From contig NZ_JAJUFE010000007.1 of NCBI RefSeq assembly GCF_029263785.1, positions 24,251 through 88,250 of the forward strand: a stretch of DNA of 64,000 nucleotides. The letters are read 5' to 3'. Position 1 is the stretch's first letter, and each line of letters starts with the position of its first letter. The position numbers and the translations under genes are program-made. The notes under the pieces were generated by a model. It worked only from the letters and a program-made list of their open reading frames with translations. It was not told the origin of the DNA and did no database searches. This stretch comes from Pusillimonas sp. (GTDB lineage: Bacteria > Pseudomonadota > Gammaproteobacteria > Burkholderiales > Burkholderiaceae_B). Below are positions 33,754 through 42,749 of the stretch, piece after piece.

Positions 33754-34623
33754 TCAATAGCCGGAATCCTCTCTTTCGAAACGGTCAAGATCGAAGTAAC
33801 GCGAAGTTGAGCCGGCTTCTTCGCCCTGACCTTGCGCCGTAGAGGAGCTGTCCGGCGAAGGCTCAGCACGTTGCACAGCCTCGGGGACAGGATCTTTGCT
33901 GGTATCCAGGGTCTGCACATGACCGGGGTCAGAGGGCAGCGCTTGTGAACCCGATGCCGCCCGTGCAGCCCGGCTCTTCAGCACACGATCAGACAGATCA
34001 TCCAGTTTTGCTGCCAGCTGGTTATGGTTCTTGCGTCGTGCCCAAAGAGCTGCATCTTCTCCACGCAAATTGCGTGCGGTGACGTCAGCCCCTGCCGCCA
34101 ACAGTACACGGACGACGTCTTCACTACCCGCATAGGCTGCCATCATCAACGGTGAAGTGCCGTCAGGCGACGGCGCGTTGACCAGTGCCTTGTGTGAAAG
34201 AAGCAATTTGACTGTCTCGAGATGCCCTTTTGAAGCCGCGTAATGCAACGGCGTCCAGCCCAGCCGATTGACCTTCGCTCCTTTTGCAATCAGATCAGAG
34301 GCTCTTTTGGTTTCGCCTATGACTGCCAGGTACATCAGGGGCGTCTCGTCGTGACCATTGACGGCGTTGACATCGATCTGTCGATGCCTCACAAGCAGAT
34401 CGTACACCTTCCATGCGCCTTCCTGGATGGCAAGCATCAGGGAGGGTTGGCCGTCCTTGTTTACCGCATTCGGGTCGTCGCCCAACGCCAGTTGGGTCCG
34501 AATCTGCTCCACCCGATCATTCGCAATGTCGACCCACCAATCCTTGGACACAGAGGCCGAAGCCACTTGAAAGGAGGCTGTCAACATGATGGCGGCAAAC
34601 AAGGCACGAATAAACTTATTCAT
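33754..34623 (-). CDS. Exported ankyrin-repeat protein
   Basis: A 289-residue precursor with a signal peptide (about 1-23, ending ASA). At least four ankyrin repeats follow (LGDDPNAVNKDGQPSLMLAI; NGHDETPLMYLA; GWTPLHYAASKGHLETVKLL; DGTSPLMMAAYAGSEDVVRVLL). The C-terminal 80 residues are Ser/Glu-rich and probably disordered. Ankyrin repeats mediate protein binding; no partner is visible. It is driven from an unusually AT-rich upstream region. Confidence 0.87.
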   Translation of the reverse strand: MNKFIRALFAAIMLTASFQVASASVSKDWWVDIANDRVEQIRTQLALGDDPNAVNKDGQPSLMLAIQEGAWKVYDLLVRHRQIDVNAVNGHDETPLMYLAVIGETKRASDLIAKGAKVNRLGWTPLHYAASKGHLETVKLLLSHKALVNAPSPDGTSPLMMAAYAGSEDVVRVLLAAGADVTARNLRGEDAALWARRKNHNQLAAKLDDLSDRVLKSRAARAASGSQALPSDPGHVQTLDTSKDPVPEAVQRAEPSPDSSSTAQGQGEEAGSTSRYFDLDRFEREDSGY

Positions 34624-34640
34624 TGTTGTAAATCAATGAG

Positions 34641-34690
34641 TTAGAAAAGATTTCTAATTTAGATTATTTAAATTAAATTATTAAATAATC
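34641..34690. promoter_or_regulatory. AT-rich island with two perfect inverted repeats upstream of the ankyrin gene
   Basis: TTAGAAA-AGA-TTTCTAA (34641-34657) and GATTATTTAA-N9-TTAAATAATC (34662-34671, 34681-34690) are perfect dyads inside about 75 bases with very little GC. They lie between the ankyrin start and the tatD stop. They could serve as an operator, a silencer-binding site or a curved promoter. Confidence 0.45.
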
Positions 34691-34699
34691 CACGTTAAA

Positions 34700-35470
34700 T
34701 TAACTTCTTATCTTATTGAAAAGACTAAAAAAATTGTCTTTCGTTCGCTCTGCGATTTCTGCAACTGAAACGCCGCGCAACTCGGCAATTTTCTCGGCAA
34801 CGTGTATGACCTTGGAGGGATCGTTAACTTTACCCCGAAACGGTACCGGAGCCAGGAAGGGAGAATCTGTTTCGATCAATAGCCGGTCCAGAGGTATTCG
34901 CGTGGCAACATCCTGCAGTTCTTGCGCCTTCTTGAATGTGACAATGCCAGACATGGATATATAGAAATTCATGTCCATCGCAGCTTCGGCGACTTCCCAC
35001 GATTCGGTAAAGCAATGCATGACGCCGCCAAATTCGTCCGCCCCCTCTTCACGCATGATCCTTAGCGTGTCTTCGCTGGCTGACCTGGTATGAATGATAA
35101 GTGGCAAGCCGCTTTGACGGCTGGCCCGAATATGAACACGAAAACGCTCGCGTTGCCAGTCGAGAGGTTCAGAAAGCCGAAAATAATCCAGTCCCGTTTC
35201 GCCAATGGCCACAACTTTGGGATGTTCGGCCATTTCCGCCAGCTTCTCTGCGCTTGGAACGGGAGTGTCTTCGTAGTCCGGGTGGACGCCGACAGAAGCA
35301 TACAAATTAGGGTGCGGAGCCACAAGCTCCATCAGACCCGGCCATTGCGGCATGTTTACACTGACCACCAGCGCATGGCTCACCTGATTTTGCTGCATGC
35401 GCGCCAGGATATCAGGCAGGTTCTGTGCCAGCTCAGGAAAATCAAGGTGACAATGTGAATCAACAAACAT
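34700..35470 (-). CDS. tatD: TatD-family metal-dependent DNase
   Basis: A 256-residue TIM-barrel hydrolase. Metal ligands are seen in DSHCHLDF, GETGLDYF and the C-terminal LIETDSPFLAP. YcfH/TatD enzymes act as Mg-dependent 3'-5' exonucleases. It sits downstream of holB, the usual position of ycfH (mltG-tmk-holB-ycfH). The ATG giving MFVDSHCH is used; a TTG two codons earlier is possible. Confidence 0.92.
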   Translation of the reverse strand: MFVDSHCHLDFPELAQNLPDILARMQQNQVSHALVVSVNMPQWPGLMELVAPHPNLYASVGVHPDYEDTPVPSAEKLAEMAEHPKVVAIGETGLDYFRLSEPLDWQRERFRVHIRASRQSGLPLIIHTRSASEDTLRIMREEGADEFGGVMHCFTESWEVAEAAMDMNFYISMSGIVTFKKAQELQDVATRIPLDRLLIETDSPFLAPVPFRGKVNDPSKVIHVAEKIAELRGVSVAEIAERTKDNFFSLFNKIRS

Positions 35471-35490
35471 GTTCAAGCTACTTCATCAAA

Positions 35491-36534
35491 TCAGGTGGGG
35501 CTGCAATCGTGAGCGACGCGTTGCAGCACAGTGTGGGTAAACAGCTTCGCACTTAATGGATGGCCGGCTACAGCACGCTGGGAACTCAGCCATTTTGCGG
35601 CTTCGGATAACCTTGAAGCGGATGCTCGGCGGGCAATCTTCTGAATCCTGGCCTGTTGGCCAGGGAAATACCGGACCGGTCCCTCGACAGCGGATAGAGA
35701 CAGATCAACCATCATTCGTTGCAGAAAATCAATCCACAACGTTGGCGGCTGCTGTTCGAGCAAATCAGCCAGCGGTCCGATCTGAGGGCTCCGTCCACTA
35801 GCCAATACTTCCAGAAAGCGCTCCATCCATTCGGGGCACGCCTGAGTATTTGAATGGAAGCGTTCCAGCGCCAAGAGCGGCGCCCCGCCCGCCACCGCCA
35901 GCCACTGAGACGGGTCGGACAGCCCCTGCTCTTTCAACCAGGGCAGGCATTGAACAGGGTCGGGAATGGGCAATGGCAATCGACGGCAGCGCGAAACCAG
36001 CGTGGGCAGTATGCGGTCCGGGGCATCCGCCGTCAGCAAAAAGACCGTATGAGCGGGAGGCTCTTCCAGCACTTTCAAAAGTGCATTGGCAGAAATAAGG
36101 TTTAAAGACTCGGCCGGATACAGTACTGCCACGCGCCATCCGCCCCGGTGAGTGGCTGTATTGAACCAGTTGTGCAGTGCACGCAGCTGTTCAACGCGTA
36201 TATCTTTTGAAGGCGCCGCTTTGGAAGACACTGCTTCGGTCGACTCTGCCACGGGGTCATCGCCCTCTGCTGCAGCTATCGCGTCAGGACGGATCCGGCG
36301 CAGGTCAGGATGGTTTCCTGATGCAACCCAGGCGCAAGCCGGGCAGTTGCCACAGGCCAGACCATCGATGGGAGCTTCACACAGCAAACTGGCGGCTGCG
36401 GCCAGGGCAAACCGGCGTTTTCCTATGCCGGCCAGGCCATGGATCAGCCAGGCATGTGCAAAACGATCCCGCTTCGACAGCCATTGGCGCGCAATAGTTT
36501 GCTGCCACGGCAGAAAACCGGCGGCTGAGCTCAT
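35491..36534 (-). CDS. holB: DNA polymerase III subunit delta'
   Basis: A 347-residue clamp-loader subunit. A zinc-binding cluster CxxxxxxxxxCGNCPAC is followed by [23 protein letters not shown] and a sensor-1-like SRC. A proper P-loop is missing, as normal for delta', which does not bind ATP. Its start ATG overlaps the tmk stop by four bases (ATGA). Confidence 0.93.
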   Translation of the reverse strand: MSSAAGFLPWQQTIARQWLSKRDRFAHAWLIHGLAGIGKRRFALAAAASLLCEAPIDGLACGNCPACAWVASGNHPDLRRIRPDAIAAAEGDDPVAESTEAVSSKAAPSKDIRVEQLRALHNWFNTATHRGGWRVAVLYPAESLNLISANALLKVLEEPPAHTVFLLTADAPDRILPTLVSRCRRLPLPIPDPVQCLPWLKEQGLSDPSQWLAVAGGAPLLALERFHSNTQACPEWMERFLEVLASGRSPQIGPLADLLEQQPPTLWIDFLQRMMVDLSLSAVEGPVRYFPGQQARIQKIARRASASRLSEAAKWLSSQRAVAGHPLSAKLFTHTVLQRVAHDCSPT

Positions 36535-37184
36535 GCCGTGCCCTCCAGCCGCCCCTTTCGCCACGCATGCTCCAGCTCTTCGGCTTGGGAAAACAGTTCG
36601 GCACGTACATGTTCAATCGCGCGGCTGGAATCGAGAATGCGGAATCGTTCGGGCTGCTGCCGCGCGCGCTCGTGGTATGCCGCGCGCGTGCGCTCAAAGA
36701 AATCGGCGCCTTCCTGTTCGAAGCGGTCTAGTTCCCGGCTGCGCGACAGCCGTTCACGTGCCACATCAAGAGGCACATCAAACAACCACGTTCGGTCCGG
36801 CTGAAGGTCGGGATGCAGCCACGCCTCAAGTGCCTCGACCTTATGTGTTCCCAGTTGCCTGCCTCCGCCCTGATAGGCGTAAGTTGCATCGGTAAAGCGA
36901 TCACAGACCACCCACTTGCCGGCGGCCAGCGCGGGCTCAATTACCGTACGCAGGTGTTCACAACGCGATGCGAACATCAGCAGCGTTTCGGTTTCGAGCT
37001 GCATGGTTTGAGTAAGAACAATGTGTCGCAAGGTTTCGCCCAGTTCGGTACCACCGGGCTCTCGCGTGCAGACAACATCAAGCCCCCGTCCACGAAGATG
37101 GTTTACCAGACCTTCGACGTGGGTGCTTTTGCCTGCGCCGTCCAGCCCTTCAAGCGTCACGAAGCAGCCTCGTTGCGGAGCCAT
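36531..37184 (-). CDS. tmk: Thymidylate kinase
   Basis: A 217-residue dTMP kinase. P-loop [12 protein letters not shown], the DR(F/Y) motif in [13 protein letters not shown] and EPGGTELGE are visible. Phosphorylates dTMP to dTDP. Its ATG overlaps the mltG stop (TGATG) and its stop overlaps the holB start, so the three are translationally chained. Confidence 0.96.
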   Translation of the reverse strand: MAPQRGCFVTLEGLDGAGKSTHVEGLVNHLRGRGLDVVCTREPGGTELGETLRHIVLTQTMQLETETLLMFASRCEHLRTVIEPALAAGKWVVCDRFTDATYAYQGGGRQLGTHKVEALEAWLHPDLQPDRTWLFDVPLDVARERLSRSRELDRFEQEGADFFERTRAAYHERARQQPERFRILDSSRAIEHVRAELFSQAEELEHAWRKGRLEGTA

Positions 37185-38197
37185 CAACGTCGTCCCAATA
37201 TATATTTAGCGACGGCGCGATTGTGCGCCACCAGGGTTTCTGAGAACTCGCTCGTACCGTCCCCGCGCGACACAAAATAAAGATATTTGTGCTTTTCGGG
37301 GTGGAGAACAGCATGCAAGGAAGCCAGGCCGCTACTGGCGATGGGGGTCGGGGGCAGGCCGCCCCGTGTATACGTGTTCCAGGGCGTATCGGTTTGCAGA
37401 TCGCGCTTTCGGATGCGTCCCGTGTAGGCGTCGCCCATGCCGTAGATTACTGTGGGGTCAGTCTGCAACGGCATTCGAATGCGAAGCCTGTTGATAAAGA
37501 CACCGGCCACCCTGGCCCGATCAGCGCTATGACCGGTTTCTTTCTCGACAATCGACGCCAGAATCAATGCTTCATAGGGACTGGACAAGGGCAAATCTGC
37601 CTCGCGGTCAGCCCAGAGTTTTTCGAGCTGCTGCATTTGAGCGTGATACGCTCGCCGCAATATGTCGTAATCGCTGGTACCCGGCGTGAATACATAGGTG
37701 TCCGGATAGAAAAGACCCTCGGGATGCGACTGTTCAGCCCCCAGGCGCTGAAGAAGCTCTTCGTCGGACACGCCGTCGAGCGTTTGCCTGACATTGGAAT
37801 CGGCGCGCAAGGCATCGCGGATCTGACGGTATGTCCACCCTTCGACAAGGGTCAGTCGCGTAAGCGTCATGTCGCCCTGCGCCATACGCTCAAGAAGTTG
37901 CCATGCGGTATCGCCCTTTTTGGCTTCGTAGGCACCCGCCTTGATCTGCCGGTCGAGTTTTGAAAAACGCGCCAAGGCGACAAAGGCCCGGTTATCGATC
38001 TGGATGCCTGCCTCGTTCATGGCCCGCGCAACGCTGTGCAGGGAACTGCCGGGTTCGACGAGATAGTCGACCCGATCAGCGTTCATGGGCACCGCCCGCT
38101 GCATCGCCCAATACCAGGCCCCCGCGCCGGCTGCAACAGCACCCAGAGCGACGATCAACACACTGTATAAGAGGAATAAACCAAATCTGATTTTCAT
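37184..38197 (-). CDS. mltG: Endolytic murein transglycosylase MltG
   Basis: A 337-residue inner-membrane protein with an N-terminal anchor (residues about 7-29). A LysM-like part follows, then the YceG domain with [11 protein letters not shown], the catalytic Glu in [11 protein letters not shown], and [13 protein letters not shown]. It cleaves nascent glycan strands and helps set their length. First gene of the mltG-tmk-holB-tatD unit. Confidence 0.94.
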   Translation of the reverse strand: MKIRFGLFLLYSVLIVALGAVAAGAGAWYWAMQRAVPMNADRVDYLVEPGSSLHSVARAMNEAGIQIDNRAFVALARFSKLDRQIKAGAYEAKKGDTAWQLLERMAQGDMTLTRLTLVEGWTYRQIRDALRADSNVRQTLDGVSDEELLQRLGAEQSHPEGLFYPDTYVFTPGTSDYDILRRAYHAQMQQLEKLWADREADLPLSSPYEALILASIVEKETGHSADRARVAGVFINRLRIRMPLQTDPTVIYGMGDAYTGRIRKRDLQTDTPWNTYTRGGLPPTPIASSGLASLHAVLHPEKHKYLYFVSRGDGTSEFSETLVAHNRAVAKYILGRR

Positions 38198-38320
38198 GAA
38201 CCTTAAAGTGTAGCCTAAGCCTCGGGCCGAGAGCCTGTCCGGGCCGCTTCTGGTTTGCCGTATGATAAACGGTAGTGTTCTCGAATTTTTGCCTTCTCTG
38301 CTTTAAGACTTGTGGCTTCT

Positions 38321-39268
38321 ATGAATAATTCCCCTGCTTTCGCCCTTCTTCTTGACGATCTTGCCGTACTGCGGGCGTCGGGAGCCGATGCAGCTGACTT
38401 CCTGCACGGGCAACTCACCCAGGATATTGCCGGCCTGCCGCCCGGCCGCGCCCGCCTGGCGGCTTACTGCACGCCCAAGGGACGTGTACTGGCCACCCTG
38501 ATCATCCTGCGGGATCCGGACAATGAAGAAAGCCTGCTCGCCCTGGTCAAGGCCGATATTGCGGCCCCCCTCGTCAAGCGGCTGTCGATGTTTGTCTTGC
38601 GCGCCAAAGCCAAACTCGAAGTATCCGACCTGAAAGTACTGGGCATCAGCACTGCACCGAAAAATTCAGATAGTACGGTTTCATTGACACCGCCTGCCAA
38701 CGGCGCCACGTGGTCTGTCGTAAAAGACGCCCAGGGCATCTGGATCAACGCGCCCGCAGCCGATGCCTCTGAACAGCGCTGGTGGTTGATTACCCCTGGA
38801 CACGACCCGGTTCCCGCGTCCTCGTCCCAACAGGATGCCTGGAAAGCGGCCGACATCGAAGCGGGTCTGCCCTGGATCGAAACCGCCACCCAGGATGTTT
38901 TTATCCCTCAAACGCTCAATCTCGACCTGATTGACGGAGTCAACTTCACCAAAGGTTGCTACCCCGGTCAGGAAGTGGTGGCTCGCAGCCACTATCGCGG
39001 AATCGTGAAACGCCGCATGGCCTACGGAGTCGCCGACACGACGGATGAAATACCAGTGGCCGGCACCGATATTTATGATGCCGAACGCCCCGAGTCGCCC
39101 AGCGGCCGCGTCATCAACGCCGCGGCACGCGCAGGGCAGACCCACCTGCTGCTGGAAGTGCATCTGTCTGACATGAGTACCGCTCAATATCGTCTTGGCT
39201 CTGCCGAGGGCACGCCCATCGCCCTGCATCCGTTGCCATACGCCATTGAGCATATCCAGGAAACCTGA
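38321..39268 (+). CDS. ygfZ: Folate-binding Fe-S cluster maintenance protein YgfZ
   Basis: A 315-residue GcvT-like protein. The signature KGCYPGQEVVARSHYRG near residue 210 with its conserved Cys defines the YgfZ/IBA57 family, which uses tetrahydrofolate in repair or maturation of certain Fe-S enzymes. LHGQLTQDI and YCTPKGRVLA are the family N-terminal motifs. The ATG at 38321 is used; a GTG nine bases upstream is possible. Confidence 0.92.
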   Translation: MNNSPAFALLLDDLAVLRASGADAADFLHGQLTQDIAGLPPGRARLAAYCTPKGRVLATLIILRDPDNEESLLALVKADIAAPLVKRLSMFVLRAKAKLEVSDLKVLGISTAPKNSDSTVSLTPPANGATWSVVKDAQGIWINAPAADASEQRWWLITPGHDPVPASSSQQDAWKAADIEAGLPWIETATQDVFIPQTLNLDLIDGVNFTKGCYPGQEVVARSHYRGIVKRRMAYGVADTTDEIPVAGTDIYDAERPESPSGRVINAAARAGQTHLLLEVHLSDMSTAQYRLGSAEGTPIALHPLPYAIEHIQET

Positions 39269-39313
39269 GGATCCGGGCTTGCCGGCTCATCCGGGCCTGC
39301 CCGTTCCTTACCG

Positions 39314-40525
39314 CTAAGTAGCGCTGCCTGTATGCTCGGTCTTCCCGGAGCGCGTCGCCGACAGCCCCTGCCGGCGCGCCTGCCGGGGGCTGTCTTTTTC
39401 AAGATTTGCAAGCGGGTGCTCCAGGTGGGCCGGCCAAGCCGGCTCAAAAAACTGCTCAACCCATTTACGGTCTGTCTCCTGGATTGAGGCGGGGTTCCAG
39501 GCCGGCGTCATGTCCTTGTCGATCAGTAAGGCACGAATCCCTTCCTTGAAATCAGCGCTCGCCGCCCGCTGGATCATCGCCGTGTATTCCATCTGAAACA
39601 CCTGCGCCAGCGACATTCGCCGTGCCCGTTTCTGCAGCTCAAAGCTCAGGCGCGCCGAGCCGGGCGAGCCGTGAACAAAGGTTTGGGCCGCCCTGGCCAG
39701 CCAGGGATCAGAGGAATCGCACCATGCGGCCAAGCCGGCGCAAATGGCTTCAAGGTCCGGGCCGTCGCATTGTTCAGCGATACGTTCATAATGCTTTTGC
39801 AAGGGGCCGGGTGCGCCAATATCGGAAACAGACATCGACCGCAAAAGCTTGTCGAGCAGTACATCGTTTTCATGCCGGTCATCCGACCACTCTGTCTGAC
39901 AAAGTGCCTGGGTAACGGCGGGCCAACCGGCCGAATACAGGCAGTAGTCAATCAGCCCTAGATGGCGACAGTCAGCTGCACCGAGCTGGGCACCGGTCAG
40001 GGCCAGAAACATGCCGATGCCGGCCGGCAGGCGTTCCAGCATCCAAGTGCCACCGACATCCGGAAACACCCCGATCGTGATTTCAGGCATGGCAAAGCGT
40101 GTTGTCTCGGTGCCGACACGATGACTGGCCCCCATCATCAACCCCACACCTCCGCCCATGACAATCCCGCTACCCCAACACAGGACAGGCTTGGAATACC
40201 GGTGTATCAGGTAATCGAGCCGGTACTCCACTGCAAAAAATTCGCGCGCATACTCGTTGCTCCAGGGATCCCCTGGCACCGCCTCCTGCATGGAGGCGTA
40301 CAAGCGGTGCAGGTCTCCACCAGCACAGAAAGCCTTGTCACCTTTGCTGGTAAGTACGACCAGGGCTATGGAGTCGTCGACTTCCCACTGCCGGAGCTGT
40401 TGATCCAGTGCCCGGCTCATTTCAAGAGATAGGCCGTTCAGAATCTGGGGCCGGTTCAACACCGCCACCCCAACCTTGCGGCCATCGGCAGCATCCAGAA
40501 TTTCAAACAATATGTCAGCGTTCAT
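39314..40525 (-). CDS. Enoyl-CoA hydratase/isomerase family protein, probably 3-hydroxyisobutyryl-CoA hydrolase
   Basis: A 403-residue crotonase-fold enzyme of the HIBYL-CoA hydrolase branch. CAGGDLHRLY, WGSGIVMGGGVGLM, FAMPEITIGVFPDVGGTWMLERL and LTGAQLGAADCRHLGLID are visible. The C-terminal region MTPAWNPASI(Q) is shared with HIBCH. Likely acts in valine catabolism. The last 35 residues (SPRQARRQGLS region) are an extension read through a strong hairpin that serves the opposite strand (39360-39400). Confidence 0.88.
   Translation of the reverse strand: MNADILFEILDAADGRKVGVAVLNRPQILNGLSLEMSRALDQQLRQWEVDDSIALVVLTSKGDKAFCAGGDLHRLYASMQEAVPGDPWSNEYAREFFAVEYRLDYLIHRYSKPVLCWGSGIVMGGGVGLMMGASHRVGTETTRFAMPEITIGVFPDVGGTWMLERLPAGIGMFLALTGAQLGAADCRHLGLIDYCLYSAGWPAVTQALCQTEWSDDRHENDVLLDKLLRSMSVSDIGAPGPLQKHYERIAEQCDGPDLEAICAGLAAWCDSSDPWLARAAQTFVHGSPGSARLSFELQKRARRMSLAQVFQMEYTAMIQRAASADFKEGIRALLIDKDMTPAWNPASIQETDRKWVEQFFEPAWPAHLEHPLANLEKDSPRQARRQGLSATRSGKTEHTGSAT
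39360..39400 (+). terminator. Rho-independent terminator of ygfZ inside the convergent gene
   Basis: GACAGCCCC (39360-39368) pairs with GGGGCTGTC (39386-39394); the inner bases form a second GC-rich stem, and TTTTT follows. It is the only textbook terminator I see and it lies within the 3' coding end of the convergent acyl-CoA hydrolase gene. Confidence 0.85.
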
Positions 40526-40590
40526 GCAGTCTCCGAAAACTCCATCCATGGCCCTGCACGGGTCAGTGCCCGAGCCGCCTTGCGGATCGA

Positions 40591-41001
40591 TCAGCTTGAT
40601 ATCCCGTTACGCACACGACGAGGGCGAAAGGCGCCCTTTGTCGCCGCCGCCTTGCGATGCGCGGCGCGGCGTCTGCGCGACTCCATGGGATCATAGGTCA
40701 AGGGGCGATAAATCTCGATGCGGTCACCTTCGGACAAGATCTCGTCCCGGCGACAGCGACGTCCGAATATTCCGACAGCAGGACTTGTTTCGGCGATCTT
40801 CGGAAACGCCTTGTCAAAACCGCTAAGCCTGATGGCCGTCCCCACATCGGTACCATCGGGCACCGTCAGCGCTACCTGCCAGCATCCCTCTGGCCGGGCA
40901 TACATCACAGACACGTTCAGGCAGCCACCAGTCCGTCGTTCGACGCAGGACGCTGCCGGCGCATCATCCAGCAACGATAGCGCAGTTGGTTCAGTCGTCA
41001 T
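40591..41001 (-). CDS. rnfH: RnfH-family ubiquitin-like-fold protein
   Basis: A 136-residue protein. The RnfH/UPF0125 domain covers residues about 28-110: VSVMYARPEGCWQVALTVPDGT, GIFGRRCRRDEILSEGDRIEIYRPLTYDPMESRRRRA. The Arg-rich C-terminus is common in the family. It overlaps ratA by 11 bases; the ratA-rnfH (pasT-pasI) pairing is widespread. Function not settled. Confidence 0.87.
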   Translation of the reverse strand: MTTEPTALSLLDDAPAASCVERRTGGCLNVSVMYARPEGCWQVALTVPDGTDVGTAIRLSGFDKAFPKIAETSPAVGIFGRRCRRDEILSEGDRIEIYRPLTYDPMESRRRRAAHRKAAATKGAFRPRRVRNGISS

Positions 41002-41425
41002 AACATGCCTGGGCCCGCTGGGTGAACGAATCTATAAAGCTTGTGGCAATGCGATTGAACACAGGCCCCACCACCATTTCAAGAGCGCGATTGGAAAAGG
41101 CGTATTCCATCGTGAAAAGGACCTTGCAGGCGTCGGGGGCCAGCTCCTGAAACCTCCAGGTTCCCGTCAAGGCCGAAAACGGACCATCAACCAGATGGAT
41201 CGTGATCGTTTCCGGATACTGGTGTTCGTTGCGCGTGGTAAACGTTTGCTTGATACCCGCAATACTGATGGTGACGGAGGCCTGCATGCCATGTTCATCG
41301 CGGTGCTGAACATGCGCGCCGCCGCACCACGGCATGAATTCAGGATATTTGTCGACGTCGGCCACCAGATCAAACATTTGTTCTCTGCTGTATGGGACCA
41401 GAACGGAGCGTTGGACTGTATGCAT
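40991..41425 (-). CDS. ratA: RatA/COQ10-type START-domain protein
   Basis: A 144-residue polyketide-cyclase/START-fold protein: SREQMFDLVADVDKYPEFMPWCGGA and the C-terminal FTMEYAFSNRALEMVVGPVFNRIATSFIDSF are typical. Homologues are described both as the RatA toxin blocking 70S assembly and as COQ10-like ubiquinone-binding proteins. Sequence alone cannot choose; linkage to rnfH and smpB is the standard arrangement. Confidence 0.88.
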   Translation of the reverse strand: MHTVQRSVLVPYSREQMFDLVADVDKYPEFMPWCGGAHVQHRDEHGMQASVTISIAGIKQTFTTRNEHQYPETITIHLVDGPFSALTGTWRFQELAPDACKVLFTMEYAFSNRALEMVVGPVFNRIATSFIDSFTQRAQACYDD

Positions 41426-41486
41426 CGAATTCCGTAAATGTATAGAATGTAATGATTTTACCTTCTACGCAGATACCCTTTGATTC

Positions 41487-41942
41487 ATGAGCATTGTCGA
41501 CAACCGCAAGGCAACCCACGATTACTTCATCGAAGACCGTTTCGAAGCCGGTCTTGTGCTTGAAGGCTGGGAGGTCAAGGCTATCCGTGCCGGCCATGTG
41601 CAGATCAAGGAAAGCTACATCATCGTGCGCGATGGCGAAGTTTTTGTTGTAGGCATGCACATCAGCCCGCTGCCTACGGCATCTACGCACATCCATCCAA
41701 ACTCCACCCGGACGCGCAAACTTTTACTGCGTGCCGACGAAATCAAAAAGCTTATCGGCAAGGTCGAACAGCGCGGATACACGCTGGTTCCGCTCAACCT
41801 TCATTACAAGAATGGTCGCATCAAGATGGACTTCGGCCTGGGACGCGGCAAAAAACTGCACGACAAGCGTGACACCGCAAGAGACAAGGACTGGCAACGC
41901 GAAAAAGAGCGCCTGCTCAAGCACGATACCCGCAACAAGTAA
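41487..41942 (+). CDS. smpB: SsrA (tmRNA)-binding protein SmpB
   Basis: A 151-residue Smp[30 protein letters not shown], the [11 protein letters not shown] strand, [10 protein letters not shown], and the basic C-terminal tail ([18 protein letters not shown]). It delivers tmRNA to stalled ribosomes. Divergent from ratA with a 61-base AT-rich gap. The tmRNA gene itself is not in the window. Confidence 0.97.
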   Translation: MSIVDNRKATHDYFIEDRFEAGLVLEGWEVKAIRAGHVQIKESYIIVRDGEVFVVGMHISPLPTASTHIHPNSTRTRKLLLRADEIKKLIGKVEQRGYTLVPLNLHYKNGRIKMDFGLGRGKKLHDKRDTARDKDWQREKERLLKHDTRNK

Positions 41943-41990
41943 ATCTTGCCGGGTCACATACTCAGGCGTACCGATAACGAAACAGCTGCG

Positions 41991-42728
41991 CTATGCGAAC
42001 GCAAATCCTTCCAGTTCGAGCAGGGCCACTTTGCGTGAGAGTCCGCCGGTGTACCCGGTAAGCGTCCTGTTCGAACCGATGATGCGATGGCATGGTACGA
42101 CAATCGACACCGGGTTTCGCCCTACCGCCGTGCCCACAGCCCTTCCGTGACTCGGACCCAGTCCGGCCATGGCGGCAAGTTCGCCATACGACGCCAATGC
42201 GCCGTATGGCACCTGGCACAAGGCTTTCCATACCTGTACCTGAAACTCGGTACCCAACAGATTCAAGGGCAAGTCAAAGCCAGTACGCTTTCCAGAAAAA
42301 TATTCGGCGAGCTGCGCCTGGGCGAGCGTGAACAGACGCTGGACTTCGACGGGCGTATCTTCCTGTAGCCATTGGGGCTCGCAGTACTGCCGCCCGGGCG
42401 AGACCGCGGTGCCGGTGAGTTTCGTTCCGGAATTTGAAGGCCGCTGTGACACATTTCCTTCGCTTTGGGCGCCCGACGAAGCAGAATCGCCTGCGAACAG
42501 CGTCATTTGGGCTTGCCCTTCTCCCATGCGCCGAATGGGTCGAAGAGCACGCAGCGCAGCGTCACTGGTCTGCAGCGACTCGGAAACCGGTGCCTCGGAG
42601 CCCACAGGTACCCCTTGGGGTATCGAAGGACAATCCTTCTGATCGAAAAAGTACAGCCCGGACAAGCCCTTCTCATCACCACATATCAACATAGGACCAA
42701 AGGGTGAATCAATGCGTGCGTGATTCAT
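41991..42728 (-). CDS. ogt: Methylated-DNA-protein-cysteine methyltransferase with a long internal insertion
   Basis: A 245-residue O6-alkylguanine DNA alkyltransferase. The C-terminal catalytic domain is intact: FQVQVWKALCQVPYGALASYGELA, and PCHRIIGSNRTLTGYTGGLSRK with the acceptor Cys in PCHRI. Between the short N-terminal domain (ending YFFDQKDCP) and the helix EVQRLFTLAQAQLAEYFSG there are about 75-80 residues of low-complexity Ser/Gly/Gln/Pro sequence absent from typical 165-180-residue Ogt. The frame is open and codon use looks normal, so it is probably expressed. Confidence 0.9.
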   Translation of the reverse strand: MNHARIDSPFGPMLICGDEKGLSGLYFFDQKDCPSIPQGVPVGSEAPVSESLQTSDAALRALRPIRRMGEGQAQMTLFAGDSASSGAQSEGNVSQRPSNSGTKLTGTAVSPGRQYCEPQWLQEDTPVEVQRLFTLAQAQLAEYFSGKRTGFDLPLNLLGTEFQVQVWKALCQVPYGALASYGELAAMAGLGPSHGRAVGTAVGRNPVSIVVPCHRIIGSNRTLTGYTGGLSRKVALLELEGFAFA

Positions 42729-42749
42729 GGCTGGCAGACGAGTGAACAC

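Noticed and set aside
40591..41425. ratA-rnfH as a true toxin-antitoxin pair
   Set aside because: The pair is near-universal housekeeping in proteobacteria and the RatA fold equally fits a COQ10-like lipid-binding role; no evidence here for toxicity.
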